Shown here: positions 1-11,473 of the stretch, in pieces
Position numbering within the stretch: position 1 is the stretch's first letter
How the letters are laid out: every line of letters begins with the position of its first letter
Origin: Metarhizium brunneum
Lineage: Eukaryota; Ascomycota; Sordariomycetes; Hypocreales; Clavicipitaceae
NCBI RefSeq assembly: GCF_013426205.1
Contig: NC_089426.1
Coordinates: forward strand, 4,092,001-4,156,000
Direction: 5' to 3'
DNA length: 64,000 nucleotides
Made by a program: the position numbers and the translations under genes
Notes under the pieces: model-generated
The model's input: the letters and a program-made list of their open reading frames with translations, nothing else
Database searches by the model: none
What the model was told of the DNA's origin: nothing

Positions 1-218
1 TCCAATTTGATTCCATACTTTCCTGGTTGCGCAATACGTACCTATAACAAGCTCGTCTAGTAGTACGCTAGGTTTGTGAGTGTAAATATAAAATTAAGCA
101 TCTAACCTGCTGTCCCTCCAGTAAAAGTTCTCTACAACTACATGTCTGTATTTGTTATCATACCATCTACAACCCCAGAGCGCCCACACACTGTCCATCA
201 TAACACGCTGTCTTCACT

Positions 219-971
219 ATGCGCGCGCCCTCAGCCGTTCTGGCCATTGCATTTTCCCTCTGCCTCAGCAGCAGCGCGGCACCATTCAACATCGTCGAGG
301 TTCCCACATTCGTTCACGAGGAACCTGGATTTCCGCTAGAAGGCGCCGCTCCGCCACTCGAAGGATCGCCAGAGGTTCCCTTCCTCGAGGGACCGGAAAT
401 ATGGCGACCGGAGCTAGAGACTCCACCGGCGTTCACACCAGAAGGCTCACCGCCGCCCGAGGGCGAAATCCAGCCAGAGCGACAAGATGCCGCAGCGCCA
501 GAGGGATCGCCGCCGCCGCCGCCCGAGGGCGACGCCCCCCCGGACAGCAATGAGATACCGAGATATAGAGAAGAGGACAGGACTCCAATCGACCCCAAGC
601 ATCGACATGCAGGCATTTGGGACCCTCTTGTTCCCGATGTTCCTGAAAAGGACGACGCGCCGACTACCCGTGTTTATTACACGGTCAAGTATACCGAGGG
701 AGGCATCAAGAACCAGGGCGGGAGTCGCAACATAGCGGCGACGATTCACGGCAGCAACGAGCAGTTTATTATTGATAATATGAGAGAGTGGTCGGGCGAC
801 ACGCTCGAGGCTAAGCGGAGCAAGAGTAATCCTCGTATTATTGTGGTGTCGCCGGTGAAGCCGGTCAAGACGATGAATGAGGCGATTGAAGTGAATAAAT
901 GGGCTAAGAACCTGGTGCAGTCTAATACTAAAGGCAACGGCAAAGGAAAAGGCAAAGGACCGAAGTGGTAA
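219..971 (+). CDS. Secreted Pro/Glu-rich protein of unknown function
   Basis: Single-exon frame of 250 residues. It opens with a clear signal peptide: a short basic start, a hydrophobic core around residues 5-18, and an Ala-rich cleavage region near residue 20. Residues about 35-105 are low complexity, with recurring E-G-S/A-P-P-P units (PEGSPPP and PLEGSPE types), so the region is acidic, proline rich and probably unstructured. Residues about 120-235 look like a folded part (VYYTVKYTEGGIKNQGG, then alternating charged and hydrophobic stretches). The C terminus is a Lys/Gly tail (GNGKGKGKGPKW). There are no cysteines in the mature part. I do not recognise a family. The start at 219 was chosen because it gives the signal peptide; other frames across the same GC-rich stretch are shadows. 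A secreted or effector-like role is inference. Confidence 0.65.
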   Translation: MRAPSAVLAIAFSLCLSSSAAPFNIVEVPTFVHEEPGFPLEGAAPPLEGSPEVPFLEGPEIWRPELETPPAFTPEGSPPPEGEIQPERQDAAAPEGSPPPPPEGDAPPDSNEIPRYREEDRTPIDPKHRHAGIWDPLVPDVPEKDDAPTTRVYYTVKYTEGGIKNQGGSRNIAATIHGSNEQFIIDNMREWSGDTLEAKRSKSNPRIIVVSPVKPVKTMNEAIEVNKWAKNLVQSNTKGNGKGKGKGPKW

Positions 972-2335
972 ATAATGGTGTGCCTGGTGGATCTACTTAT
1001 ACAGGACCAAGATATACTGAACTGGTGGACTGAACACTATGGGTTTCCATTGAGACGCATTACAACGCGCGTACGGGGATTCTGCGGGAATTACATTACC
1101 AAGTTGCAAGACTAGAATATAGAATTGTTTTGAATTTCGTTGAATTTCGTCTGTTTAGTAAGTCTGAGAGTTGGGAGCTATTCTCTTCTAAAGACTTGGC
1201 AATTTTATCCCTGGCCGTGACGTTATCACAGCTTCTTAATAGCTACATGTATAATTTTAGTCTTTATACTTGCTACTAGTAGGTGCCGAAGAAGACTCCC
1301 GCTCGCTTCTGAAGTCATGTATCAGGAGCCGACAGAAGAGCTGGGCACGCAGTCAAGCGCGACCTTGGCGCGGCGGGATACTGGGAAGCCATACTCTGTC
1401 AGCGTCGCCGAGATGGCGAGCGTGGCGCCGGGCTCTAGGTGGTTCTGCGCGAGACGGGCTTTCATCCGGATGTTGGTGAACGACCAGGTTGGTTCCCGGG
1501 GGCGGAAGCAGTTGGACTGGAGCTGCATCACACTTTCGCTCTAGTCCAGCCCAGAGTTCTCTACGTAATTGCCTAATTCAGTTTAGATTTAGCGTTCCAA
1601 CTTGACGCAATCTAAAGCTAGTCTAACAGCCCTCTAATCTAAACGGATTACTGCTAGGAGCATACGCTCACAACACGTTGGCATTTGGCAATGCGGGTTG
1701 CACCCTCAACGATTCGTCCTGCTGCCGGAAGATGTCGATGTCGTCACCATGACACAACTGACGAGTTGAGAACCTAGTCTGCCCTGTCGCCAGTGGCTTA
1801 TGCACCTTTGGTTTCGACGTTCAGCTCTCGGCAGTTGACCAGGAAGAGGAGCCGAGGAGAACTTCATTCGTTTTCCCCTCATGGCCTGAGACTGAGTCCT
1901 TTAAACACTCCTTCCCTGCCCTTTCTGTCTGTTGCCGAATTACAGATATCTAGTAGCATTGAATGGCCGACGACGGCGCATACACACTAGACAGAGAAAG
2001 TTTATAGGAGATAGGAGGGTGTATCCTATACGATAAAAGGCTGCAAGAGCCATAATAAGTTTATAGTAAACTTTGTAGTAAAATTACTTCTAGTTATTAT
2101 ACTTTTTGGCTAGGTCTAACTACTTAATATTCTCTATAGGCAAGCATAGTTGCGCGGTGAACTCTATCTTTGTGGGGGGGAGGGGTTCAAACGTTATTGT
2201 AAGCAGCGAGTAGATTCTGATTGCCCAAATTTACGTGTCAAGACAAAGTTTCAACGTATAGCTAAAAATCGGTGTACGCTGCAGCTCTTGAGATTTTTTT
2301 GAGAGTACATGTATACCCATATAAAGATTGTTGGG
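972..2335. other. Intergenic, no supported gene
   Basis: About 1.4 kb between two genes for secreted proteins. Short open frames occur (for example 1270-1544), but none has a signal peptide, splice signals or recognisable composition. The DNA turns A+T rich after about 2000. A run of eight G residues followed by AGGGG occurs near 2173. I see no RNA gene or repeat. Confidence 0.5.
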
Positions 2336-2344
2336 TATATAAGA
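2336..2344 (+). promoter_or_regulatory. TATA box for the small secreted protein gene
   Basis: The sequence GTATATAAG lies about 85 bp before the ATG at 2425. A C/T-rich leader between 2350 and 2424 follows it. This arrangement is typical of strongly regulated fungal genes for small secreted proteins. Confidence 0.5.
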
Positions 2345-2424
2345 CTGCCAACACCTCTCTTGCTATCTAACATATTCCATAAACAAAATCACACTTAGCA
2401 CTTCCCCTTCTTGTTCTGACAGAC

Positions 2425-2854
2425 ATGAAGCTCTCTCTTCTTCCCAGTATTCTTTTTACCGCCACTGGGCTGGCCAAGTTTGTTCGCGTTCCCCTACCCG
2501 AGCCATTGGATTGGGTGGCCAATAAAGACTTAGACTCGAGACACGTCTGCAAAGACTTACAAGCACCTTATAGCCAGTATACTGCTGAAAGTTGGGCGGC
2601 TCGAGTTCTGCACGTGTGCCAGAGCACACTCTGTGGGTGCACGTCCACCCTTAGCTATTCTGGTAAGCCCGCTATTTAGTATACAATATAGGGAAATTAT
2701 TAATATTCGTATAGAGCCTGTATTCCAGGGTATAGAGGATCGTGGTTGGGTTGGGCGTATGTTTACTGGTGCCAGTACTACTGAATGGGATTATGATAGG
2801 AAGCATGGAATTGAGGACTCAATTGCGTATACCTCGACCTCTTGGAAAGAATAA
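2425..2854 (+). CDS. Small secreted protein, candidate effector (two exons)
   Basis: Exon 1 (2425-2662) encodes a signal peptide (MKLSLLPSILFTATGLAKF) and a mature part with four cysteines, including the motif CQSTLCGC. A GTAAGC donor at 2663 and an ATAG acceptor ending at 2714 define a 52-bp intron. Exon 2 (2715-2854) then continues in frame and ends with the stop at 2854, giving 125 residues. If the intron is not used, the first exon reads to a stop at 2679 and gives 84 residues. A TATA box about 85 bp upstream and a pyrimidine-rich leader support the start. The second exon is Trp/Asp/Thr rich (TGASTTEWDYDRKHG). I recognise no family. Secretion is well supported; any host-directed role is inference. 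The splice model is plausible but the acceptor is weak. Confidence 0.45.
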
Positions 2855-5241
2855 ATGCCACTCATTTACGATGACGACGCTACTCTTATTTGCCGTAGAT
2901 GAAGGCCAAAATTGATATTAGTTAAGTTGGAAGTAGCCTTCCAAACTGACATACTTTCATTATATCTGCTACTTTATTTTTGTTAAGATCAAGCTGTTCT
3001 TTCTTTGACACCCCAAAAAACCTCTCTTGCTAAATAGGAAGTCTCATAGTACGTAATAAATAACTATCCACTCTTTTGAATAAAAAATGAGTGTTCTTTT
3101 ATTTTGCCTAGCTGTCTAAAGTTGAGAAAAGGGATAGTACCGACGATTTTTATTGAGAATTATAGCACACAAAGATATTTGCTAATAGAAGAACGAAAAT
3201 AGTTTTTGCTAAGATTATATAAATAATACCAATAATATAAGTATATTAATAAGGGTAGTTATATTTAATAGCTAGCCGCTTGTAATAGAAGGCGACGCGG
3301 TATTATCAGACTGAGGTGTAGATCCTAGTATCAGGCTAGAACAGGTCTATTAACACGGCCGACGCGGCGATTGCAAATAGACTTATTATAGTATTAGTCG
3401 TGGCTTACTTATTTAGCACCAAAACTTGCATGTAGAATATTAAGAACGGAAACTAAGATGGTGTTATATATAATACCATGTTCTCGCATTAAATTATGCA
3501 ATATTATCTAGTCAAGAATACAAGGTAAGCAAGTAAATATAAGAGGTTAATTAACTATTATACCCAACAATACTATATAGCAAGGTATAATAGCAAAAAA
3601 AGCGTATAACCGCCAAGAACTATCAATATACTTACTCGGATAGTTTACAAATTAAGTCAACTTATCTTTTGTGGTGGATGCTGCACTCGGGATGGTCTTG
3701 ATCCATGTCGATTTCCATTCAGCCATGATATTCTGCCAGAATCGAACGGAGCCACGAGTTGCAGGCCTAAGGGACCTAATCTCACCCAACGACCCTTTTA
3801 CTAGATCCAAATCAGAGTTTGTCTCCAGCGACGCCCACGGGGCAAAGACGGCGAAGCTGTCTCGGATCTTGAACGTCGAGAATTGGACAAACAGTATTGA
3901 TTTCAGGTGGATTACTCGTTTCAACAGCTATATTATTGCCTGGAGATGGCTATAGGGATAGAATTTTGCCTAAGCCCTTTGATGGTTGTGGTCTGATGCG
4001 GATTGGAAATGAATCAACACTTGGTTAACGGCAGGCGGCGCTGCAGCTTCAGCTCTACCTTTTTAATATACTATAATAGGGGTGTTTTTAAGTATAGTAT
4101 TAATTAAAGGTAATACCTGTATTATTTACGTGTAAATACATCGTGATCCTCGCACACGTCGTGTCATTCATGCCAAAGCCGACCGTGGGCCAGAGCTCGC
4201 CGCCCACAGTCCCCGGCTGGATAATAGAAAAGAGGCTTAAATTCAGCAGTTTATAAACGATCAATGCCATCAGATTCAGAAGGCTCGAGTCCAGCGGCGG
4301 TAAAAGCTCGAATCCAGCAGCTACTTGCCACACGCCTTTCTACTCGCCGCGGCGGCAGCCCTCAAAATAGCGCACTACATATGTATGCATGATTCTAGCC
4401 ATGCTTCCACTGACCACTCACAGCATCCGTGGGGATTTATCCTAGCTCGAACGTACTGGGGTCTTTTACGGCTCGGATTGGTGCCCTTGTGCTTGGCTCC
4501 GCGGACACATGCAGAGAATCTCCGCGGCATTTGAACCGTCTCCATCTCCACGGTGGCCGAGGAGGGCGAAGATGGTCTCCAATGCATGTGCCGCGATGAC
4601 TGCGTAAACACATAAAGGGCATAGGTGCCAAAACGAAATGAAGCACGGGCTACGCAGGCTTTTGATGCTGAATGATTGGTGATAGTCTTGGATCCTGGGA
4701 ACCGTCTGGCCCCATGATATCATTATGAAACCATGGAATGCAAAGACGAGCCCAAAAGGCGCGCCCAACCGAGTGCATGCCACACGTACACTTGCTCTTT
4801 CAAATATCAACAGGCTTCTTTTGGCTTTTGTTGACCAGCATGATCAATCGGAGTCATTGTGACTCATCACGCCCTTGGTGCGGAATTGTTTTGAATCATG
4901 TCCCGTGATTCTAGCCGAATACAGCATTTCCGCGGGCACTGGACTGTTATATCTATCCAAAACGGGCAACAGGGAATAGAACTGCATGTTCAGACTGCAT
5001 TACACGGGCAGAAGCTTAGCACAACGAATATCAGGTGTACCGTCCTCGCTCCAAGCAGACTCCATTGCGTATGGTAATCCACAATATGCCTCTCGAATCG
5101 AGGCTCTCGAGGTTTCCGTAATAAAGGCAACGGGTATCCCAAGGAGGCATCCACGCTGTTCAGACTATTCTTGTTCACCGTCAAGTCATCCTCACATACC
5201 TTTCCCGAGCTGCTCCCCTCCCATGTCCCTCAGTAGCCGGC
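2855..5241. other. A+T-rich intergenic DNA, no supported gene
   Basis: From about 2900 to 3660 the sequence is strongly A+T rich, with many TA steps and stops in all frames, as in old RIP-mutated repeats. GC rises again after 3660. Short frames on the minus strand at 3652-3924 and 4375-4810 read like worn protein fragments, but I could not assign them. Nothing here shows a tRNA, tandem repeat or intact gene. Confidence 0.5.
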
Positions 5242-7183
5242 ATGAGCGAGGACTCTTTAATGGACATCTCATCCGAGATGGAAAGGCTAGATGCCGACTG
5301 TATAATCTTCTACGGGTCTGAAACGGGCACCGCCGAGAGTTACGCGACTCGGCTGGCCGCGGATGGTCGAGGGCGATTCGGCCTTGAAACAGTCGTCGCC
5401 AATCCCGCCGACTACAACTTTGACACACTCGACAAGGTCGCCAGTGATAAAACCGTCGTATTTGTCCTGGCGACAACTGGCGATGGCGAGCCGACAGAAA
5501 ACGCCGCAAACCTCTTCGCCAGCGTTGCAGGAGAGGCACCAGCCCTCCTCAGGCTGGGAAGCTCGCCGCTCCAGTCTCTCCAATTCATGATATTTGGCCT
5601 CGGCTACAGCACCCACGACCATTACAACGCCATGGCCCGAAGCATCAACCACGCTCTTGTCCATCTCGGCGCAACACGCATAGGCGAGCTAGGCGAGGGC
5701 AACGACGGCGAGGGGACCCTGGAAGAAGATTTCCTCGCGTGGAAAGAAAAAGCATGGACTGCTCTCGAACACGTCAGGGTCCTACGCCGTAACGACCCCG
5801 AACACGTATATGCTTTGGACGTAGTCGAGCAGCCGTGCCCCAGCAAGGACTCGACTATAGTCTACGCCGGCGAGCACAATGAGCAGCAGTTGAAGGGGTC
5901 TACAAGCGGTCCGTTTGACAGCCAAAACCCCTTCATTGCCCAAGTATCAGAGATCCGAGAGCTGTTCCAGTCCCCGGAACGAAACTGCCTGCATTTGAAC
6001 ATCGACCTCGCCGGCAGCGACCTCTCCTACCACACGGGCGACCACGCCGCCATATGACCGACGAACCCCGACCCCGAAGTCGTGCGGCTCCTAAACGCCC
6101 TCGGCCTCGCGGACAAGCAAGACACCGTCGTCGAGATGCACCCGCGGTGGCCCATGCCGACCCTCCCGCCCAGTCCTACCACGTACGCCGCCCTCTTCCG
6201 GCACTATCTCGACATCTGCGGCGCCCCCTCGCGCGATCTCGTCGCCGCCCTCGCGCCCTTTGCGCCCGATGCCACGAGCCGCGCGGAAACAGCCCGCCTG
6301 GGCAGCCGCAAGGCCGACTTTGCCGCACAAGTGACCCGGCCGCACATGAATCTCGCGCGGCTCCTGGACGCCGTCGGCCGCGGCAGGCCATGGGACAAGA
6401 CCCCCCTGCCGCTTCTCATCCAGGGGATTCCCAGGCTCCGGCCGCGGTACTACTCCATCTCGTCGTCTAGCCTAGAGCACCCGCGGCGCATCTCGGTCAC
6501 GGCCGTCGTCGAGGCCCGCCCCGTATCGGGGCGTCTCTTCCACGGCCTCGCGACAAACTACCTCCTCGCGCTGAAGCAGGCGACAGACGGCCGCGCTACG
6601 TACCGCGTCGCCGGGCCGAGAAACAAGCTCCAGGGCAAGGTGCCCGTCCACATACGCCAGTCTAGCTTCAGGCTGCCTGCCGACCTATTATGTCCCGTCA
6701 TCATGGTCGGCCCGGGGACGGGCGTCGCGCCCTTCCGGGCTTTTATCCGCGAACGCATGGCCCTGCGTCTGCCGGGCGCGTAGGTCGGCCCCATGATGCT
6801 GTTCTTTGGGTGCCGCCGCCCGGGGGGAGGACTTTCTTTACGAGGACGAGTTTGACGAGGCGGGGCGGTGCCTGGGCTCGGGGTTCCGGCTGGTGACGGC
6901 GTTTTCGAGGGGGGGCCCGGACAAGGTGTACGTGCAGCATCGGATCGGGGACGCGGCGGGCGGCATGGCAAGAGAGGTTGGGCGCGCGGTGGCGCGGGTT
7001 ATTGCCTCGCGGAGGGGGGTGTTGCTGCCCGAGGCGGAGGGCGTGGTTAGGGACATGAAGGCGGCTGAGGTGTATCAGGTATGTGCTCTGCGTGTGGTTT
7101 CTTGTGCGTTGCTGCGGCTGGCGGCGATTCTTTTGATGAGGGAGGGGATGACTGACGAGCTGTAGGAGGATGTTTGGTCTTGA
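5242..7183 (+). pseudogene. NADPH-cytochrome P450 reductase pseudogene
   Basis: The order of parts is that of a diflavin CPR: the FMN-binding loop YGSETGTAESYATRLA near residue 30, the flavodoxin core (TTGDGEPTENA, FGLGYSTHDHYN), the FAD motif RYYSISSSS, the NADPH motif GPGTGVAPFRAFIRER, and the C-terminal EDVWS. The last motif is reached through an 87-bp intron at 7079-7165. The gene is broken three times: an in-frame TGA at 6055-6057 where the conserved core expects Trp (GDHAAI-stop-PTNPDPEVV), an in-frame TAG at 6781-6783 just before VGPMMLFFGCR, and one extra base in the G run at 6822-6827 that shifts the frame. The usual N-terminal membrane anchor is also missing upstream of 5242. An intact copy would pass electrons from NADPH to P450s at the ER. 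This reads as a dead second CPR, possibly once tied to a metabolite cluster. Confidence 0.9.
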
Positions 7184-9036
7184 CTCTTGATATTTGGTGT
7201 GTAGATGGACGAGAAGCTGGGGCTTTGGTTTGACGAGGGTTTTGATTATGCCACACTCTAGGTAGATGGGTGAATGGCTCTTTTGCGCGAGATTTCCTGC
7301 ATTTTGCTTGATGTGTGTGACGTGCCAATGTTCAGCCAACTCTGACCACTTTGGCCGTCAGGTTATGTACCCCCGGCCTCCCTAGAAATCATCCCATGGT
7401 TCCGAGTTATCAATCAGGTTCGGTGCAGTGTTAGTAGAGGGCTTGGAGTGACAACTCGATTCATCTCATGACGGTCGTTTATATCAAAGGCCGGTGGGAC
7501 TAAAGCGTCTGATTTGTACAAAGCGGCGGCGAGCCTTGGAGCCCTAGGGTCTCGTGGTGTAACCCTCGGTAACGTCCATGCGTCTAGTGAAGCCTGACTG
7601 GCGAGAGTGCAGACGAGTGATAGTGACCATGTAGGAGAGACCAATCTGGTCTGTCGTGTAGAGCTCAGGCCAAGGCGCAACCTGGTTTCCCTCCTCGATC
7701 TCATCGCGATCTGCACCACGTCCCCCTGAATTCATCGACAAAGACAGCAATGGCTGTGGGGTTAGCGGGGGCATCGATAACATGCTTGTCTGGACATGGC
7801 ATGCGATATCTTGCCATGGGCCCGAACCCCGATTCTTCACGCCCAGATTTGTCGGGCTGCGCGACGAGTCTGACCACAGGGCCCAGCCATGACGGCATAG
7901 CCCAACATCAAGCCACCGGCAGACTGTGAAATTGCAGCGGAGGAGGCGGTGCATTTCCTCCTGCGCGCCCGTGATGGGACGAGCTGAGACAGGGGCGGAG
8001 CTGTCAAAGGATCGGCGACGGGCCCGACGGCCGATCAGCCCGGCGCCTTTTCCACTGGACATGTGCGTGCGAGATTTCCTAAAAGGGGAAAATGGACAAG
8101 GCCACTGTTGAACACGGACTGACTGCCCATACGGAGGCTGGACTTGTCCTGTATGCCATTGACATGATGGCAGCTTTTGGCCTTTAGCCTCGACCTGTGA
8201 TCCCTGACTCGCCTGTCTCCTGAGTCCTCTCTCCTGAGTCCTCTCCTGAGTCTCCTCTGAGTCTCCTCCTTACCTGAAGCCCGCGCCACGAGATATCCCT
8301 GCTAATTCGCACGCTTTGCAGTGTGCAGGACATGTCAAGTTTCAGTCTCGTCAGCCTGAACCCCACTGGGCCTAATATAGCCTCGACGCCGGTTCCTCTC
8401 CTGAAGAGGGTATACACGTCGCATGAATGCATGAATGGGTGTTGGCACCGCCTCAACTCTGCGCGACTTGAGACGAGCCTGCGGGCCCAGCAAAATGGAT
8501 TTCTCGTCGGCGGCGTTTGACGCTCGTCTCCACACGTAACCCTAACCCGACCGCAGTTCCGAGCAACACTTACTTGGAGAAGCCTCCAAGCCGTGGCAAG
8601 TGTGAATCCTGCTTTGCGAGGAAGTTTTTGGAAGCCGGAAGACGATCCGGACTTGGAAATCTTGATCAATTGGTAAAAGGCGACATGATAACGAGTGTGG
8701 CTCAAAAAAGTAAAGGCCGTTGATTCTCGGGGACGGCGCATAGCCTTGCATATGATTCTCAACCTTAATCTGACAGTCTATGCGGGCACATGGAAACGCA
8801 ACGCAAACATTTCCGTCGAGTCAAGCTCTCTTCAGAAACAATTCAGGTGTGGAATTGGTACGGAGAAACGTCCAAGATGCTCCTGAGTCCTGACACCCAT
8901 GACTCAAGATCAATACGTAGGTCGTATCATGTCTGCCGAGTCATGCCGTGGGCTCACATGTTTTATCCAAAAAAAAAAACGGATTTTTGGTGTTTTAAGC
9001 TACGGCAATGTCTCGACAACTTGCTCACAGGTGGTG
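7184..9036. other. Intergenic with a short CTCCTGAGT-type repeat
   Basis: About 1.85 kb without a supportable gene. Minus-strand frames at 7544-8062 and 8184-8762 lack recognisable content. Around 8214-8275 the motif CTCCTGAGTC recurs with slips (TCTCCTGAGTCCTCT repeated about four times), a small imperfect tandem repeat. A/T runs near 8970 precede the promoter of the next gene. Confidence 0.4.
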
Positions 9037-9047
9037 CTATATATTAA
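9037..9047 (+). promoter_or_regulatory. TATA box of the secreted protein gene at 9177
   Basis: CTATATATTAA lies about 135 bp before the ATG at 9177, followed by a pyrimidine-rich leader (9060-9176). Confidence 0.45.
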
Positions 9048-9176
9048 AGTCCGTCTACCCTACCAGCAAGTCTTGCTCTTTAAAATTCACCCAGACGCTC
9101 TTTCATACAAGTCTTGTTTTTGCTGTTCCAACAGTCTCCAACCACCACTTTCCTTAAATTCACCTTTATTATCAAC

Positions 9177-10754
9177 ATGCTTGTCAACACGGCGGCGCTC
9201 GCCGGCGTCTTGGCCCTTGTAGAGTGTGCCTCGGCCTCGGCCCTCAAGAAACGCCAGGTCCTCAAGGATGAAAACGTCGCGGCTCGCCTTGCCGGAGGCG
9301 CCAACATCGGCGACCAGTGCCACCCGCCGGGCACCTACTCGCTCGGAGGCGACAAAGTCGTTCCCCCCTGTCTGTCAGAGCAGGCCATTGCCCTCAAGTG
9401 CGAAATCGTGACGCAGCTCAAGAAGAACACCACCTCCGAGGCCAACTTGAAGGCGTATGGCAGCTGTCTCAAAGACCAAGGCAGCTCCTACTTCAAAGAC
9501 GTCAACGGCTGCCTGGCCTGCAAAGCCGCCCACAACCACATGTCCCAGGCGCAGTTTGAATGGTACTCGCAGGCGTGGGCCGACGGCCAAAAGGCCTTTC
9601 TCAACGACGCCGTGCCCAAGGCAACGGCGTGGGAGTACGTCCTGGGCGCCATCAACAACACCACGTGCCAGAAGAACGGCACAAACGAGAAGCTTACCGC
9701 CTGGGACTGCTGGAACCAGCTCCCCGCGGGCACGGGCGTCGCCACCAAGAACCTCACCATTGAGGAGTACTACAAGGACCGCCCCAAGACGCAGAACATT
9801 GGGAGCTTCGAGTTTGGCGGCAAGTCGTTTCCCGAGTCGTCCTCGGTAGAGCTGGGCCTGCTGGTGCCCACGTTCGAGATCAAGGCTGACATCGGCTACT
9901 TCTGCTCCGTCAAGCTGGAAAACGGCACAATCACCGGGAGCGTCAACGCCACCGCCAAGGTTGAGATCCTGACGCAGTACCAGGAGATCACGTCCATCTT
10001 CAACTTCACCAAGCCCGACGAGTTCACCGTGCTGCCCGTCATTAACGCGCCCGTGCCCGTCAAGGACTCGGTCACGACGGTCTCCAAGGACGAGGCGGCC
10101 GTCCTCCCTGCCGTCGTGTGCAACGCCGATTGCCGCGACAAGGCGACTACCATTGACAAGATCCAGGAGGCTGCTGCCCAGGGACCCAAGGAGGCTGACA
10201 AGGCTGTGGTTGAGGCCTCCAAGCCTGCCCTGCAGGACTTGAAGGAGAACAAGCCCCTGAGCGTCACGCACAAGGTGCAGATTATCACGGAGATCAAGAC
10301 GGAAATCAAGGCCCCTGTCAACTTTCAGGGCCAGGGTCAGGCTCCTCCTCTGCAGAATGGTCCTGGAGGTTCGAATCCCAATGGCATTGAGGCCCCTGGC
10401 CAGCAGGGACAGGAGCCTGCCAAGCAGCAGGGCCCTGGACCTTCAGACTCCAAGGGCCCCAAAAGTCCAATCCTGAACGGCCCTGAGCCTCCTAAGCAGA
10501 CTGGCTCTGCGCCTGCCAGCCAGAAGGGCCCCGAGGATGACAAGTGCGAGGAAGACAGTGAGGCTCCTGCAGCTCCTCCTGTCGGCGGAGCCGACAAGGG
10601 GGCGTCCAAGGAGAAGGCCAAGGAAAAGCCCAAGGAGACAACCAAGGAGACGGCCAATGCCACTTGCGAGCAGGGTGATCCTGCGAAGGCTAGTGTCAAG
10701 GTCACTATCTGCCAGATGCCCGGTGAGAGGGACTGCAAGACGTACTACCAGTAG
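9177..10754 (+). CDS. Large secreted protein with Pro/Gly/Gln- and Lys-rich tail
   Basis: Single exon of 525 residues from the ATG at 9177. An in-frame ATG at 9114 is less likely because only the 9177 start puts the hydrophobic signal segment (MLVNTAALAGVLALVECASA) at the very N terminus. A dibasic Lys-Lys-Arg follows near residue 25 and fits Kex2-type processing. Residues about 40-350 look globular, with around 10 cysteines (CHPPGTYSLGG, CLACKAAHNHMSQAQFEWYSQ, NTTCQKNGTNEK) and several N-glycosylation sequons. Residues about 390-500 are low complexity: repeated GP, PPKQ and QGPGP units, then a Lys/Glu segment (KEKAKEKPKETTKE). The last 25 residues regain three cysteines. The layout suggests a cell-wall or extracellular protein. 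I do not recognise a domain with a known activity, so the function is open. Confidence 0.75.
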   Translation: MLVNTAALAGVLALVECASASALKKRQVLKDENVAARLAGGANIGDQCHPPGTYSLGGDKVVPPCLSEQAIALKCEIVTQLKKNTTSEANLKAYGSCLKDQGSSYFKDVNGCLACKAAHNHMSQAQFEWYSQAWADGQKAFLNDAVPKATAWEYVLGAINNTTCQKNGTNEKLTAWDCWNQLPAGTGVATKNLTIEEYYKDRPKTQNIGSFEFGGKSFPESSSVELGLLVPTFEIKADIGYFCSVKLENGTITGSVNATAKVEILTQYQEITSIFNFTKPDEFTVLPVINAPVPVKDSVTTVSKDEAAVLPAVVCNADCRDKATTIDKIQEAAAQGPKEADKAVVEASKPALQDLKENKPLSVTHKVQIITEIKTEIKAPVNFQGQGQAPPLQNGPGGSNPNGIEAPGQQGQEPAKQQGPGPSDSKGPKSPILNGPEPPKQTGSAPASQKGPEDDKCEEDSEAPAAPPVGGADKGASKEKAKEKPKETTKETANATCEQGDPAKASVKVTICQMPGERDCKTYYQ

Positions 10755-11423
10755 ACTAGGCATATCTTGCAAAGGAAATGATATCAACTGTTTTTAAAAG
10801 CTGTTTCGTTTTATTGATAGGAGTGTGATTTGGCCATGTGGTTATTATTGATTCTGTGGGTTGATACGTGGTGCTAGACCAGTTTGTTTTCTATGCTATG
10901 TAGAATCTACGAGGGCCCGAAATGAGCTACTGTTGGACTATTACTTACATGTTCTGTTTCTATTACAATAGGAGAATGTAGAATGTCCTGGATTACGATG
11001 GACTACGGACTAGGAAAATGCATGTTAGTGAGTGCAGCTTTGACGCTTGAGGATTTCCCGGAGAGGATGTATGCAGGGCATCTACTTGACAAAGTAGACT
11101 GGGCGTCGCGACACTCATGCCTCATCTAGTCCTGTCACTCTTGGGATGCTGCCCGGTACACGGATCAAGATGCGCGCAGGGATGGCCGAGCCCTGAAAAT
11201 GGTTACGCATGTAGCTGAGTTGGCAACTGTGTTGGCAGATTCTTGCTCTTGATGCTCCGAGGGTCTGTGGGGGTAAGTGGGAGAGGAAAGGCCTTTGCCA
11301 GACGCCGTTCCCTGAGAGAACATGACATCCGCTTCATGGACGGCTGTCGTGGTATCATATTGACGCAGTGGAAATTCCAACGGGCTCCGTGCCGTGAGCG
11401 GCCTCTCCCGTGCTCTGGCGGTG

Positions 11424-11473
11424 TTACATGGAGAAGGCCCAACAGATCGTGAAGCCTAATAAAAGGGTTTTAC
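11424..11473 (+). repeat. Short dispersed hairpin repeat, copy 1
   Basis: Contains GGCCCAACAG followed by GTGAAGCC and an inverted partner GGGTTTTAC, forming a near-palindromic end. It matches 11857-11909 and, less well, 58931-58982. This copy has C-to-T changes relative to copy 2. Confidence 0.55.

Noticed and set aside
3652..3955. Overlapping frames on both strands in a GC-richer island
   Set aside because: Protein-like in places (minus strand FAVFAPWASLETN) but no family, start context or splice sites.
4375..4810. Minus-strand frames with GFIMISWGQTVPRIQDYH and AVIAAHALETIFALLG
   Set aside because: They look like a worn small membrane protein, perhaps of the fungal DUF4499 type, but frames are broken and similarity is too short to name.
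9375..10271. 298-residue minus-strand frame inside the secreted protein gene
   Set aside because: Shadow of the plus-strand gene; leucine/valine/glycine-rich with no motif.
10368..10380. GGTTCGAATCCCA, like a tRNA T-loop
   Set aside because: It lies inside a coding sequence with no acceptor stem or anticodon arm around it.
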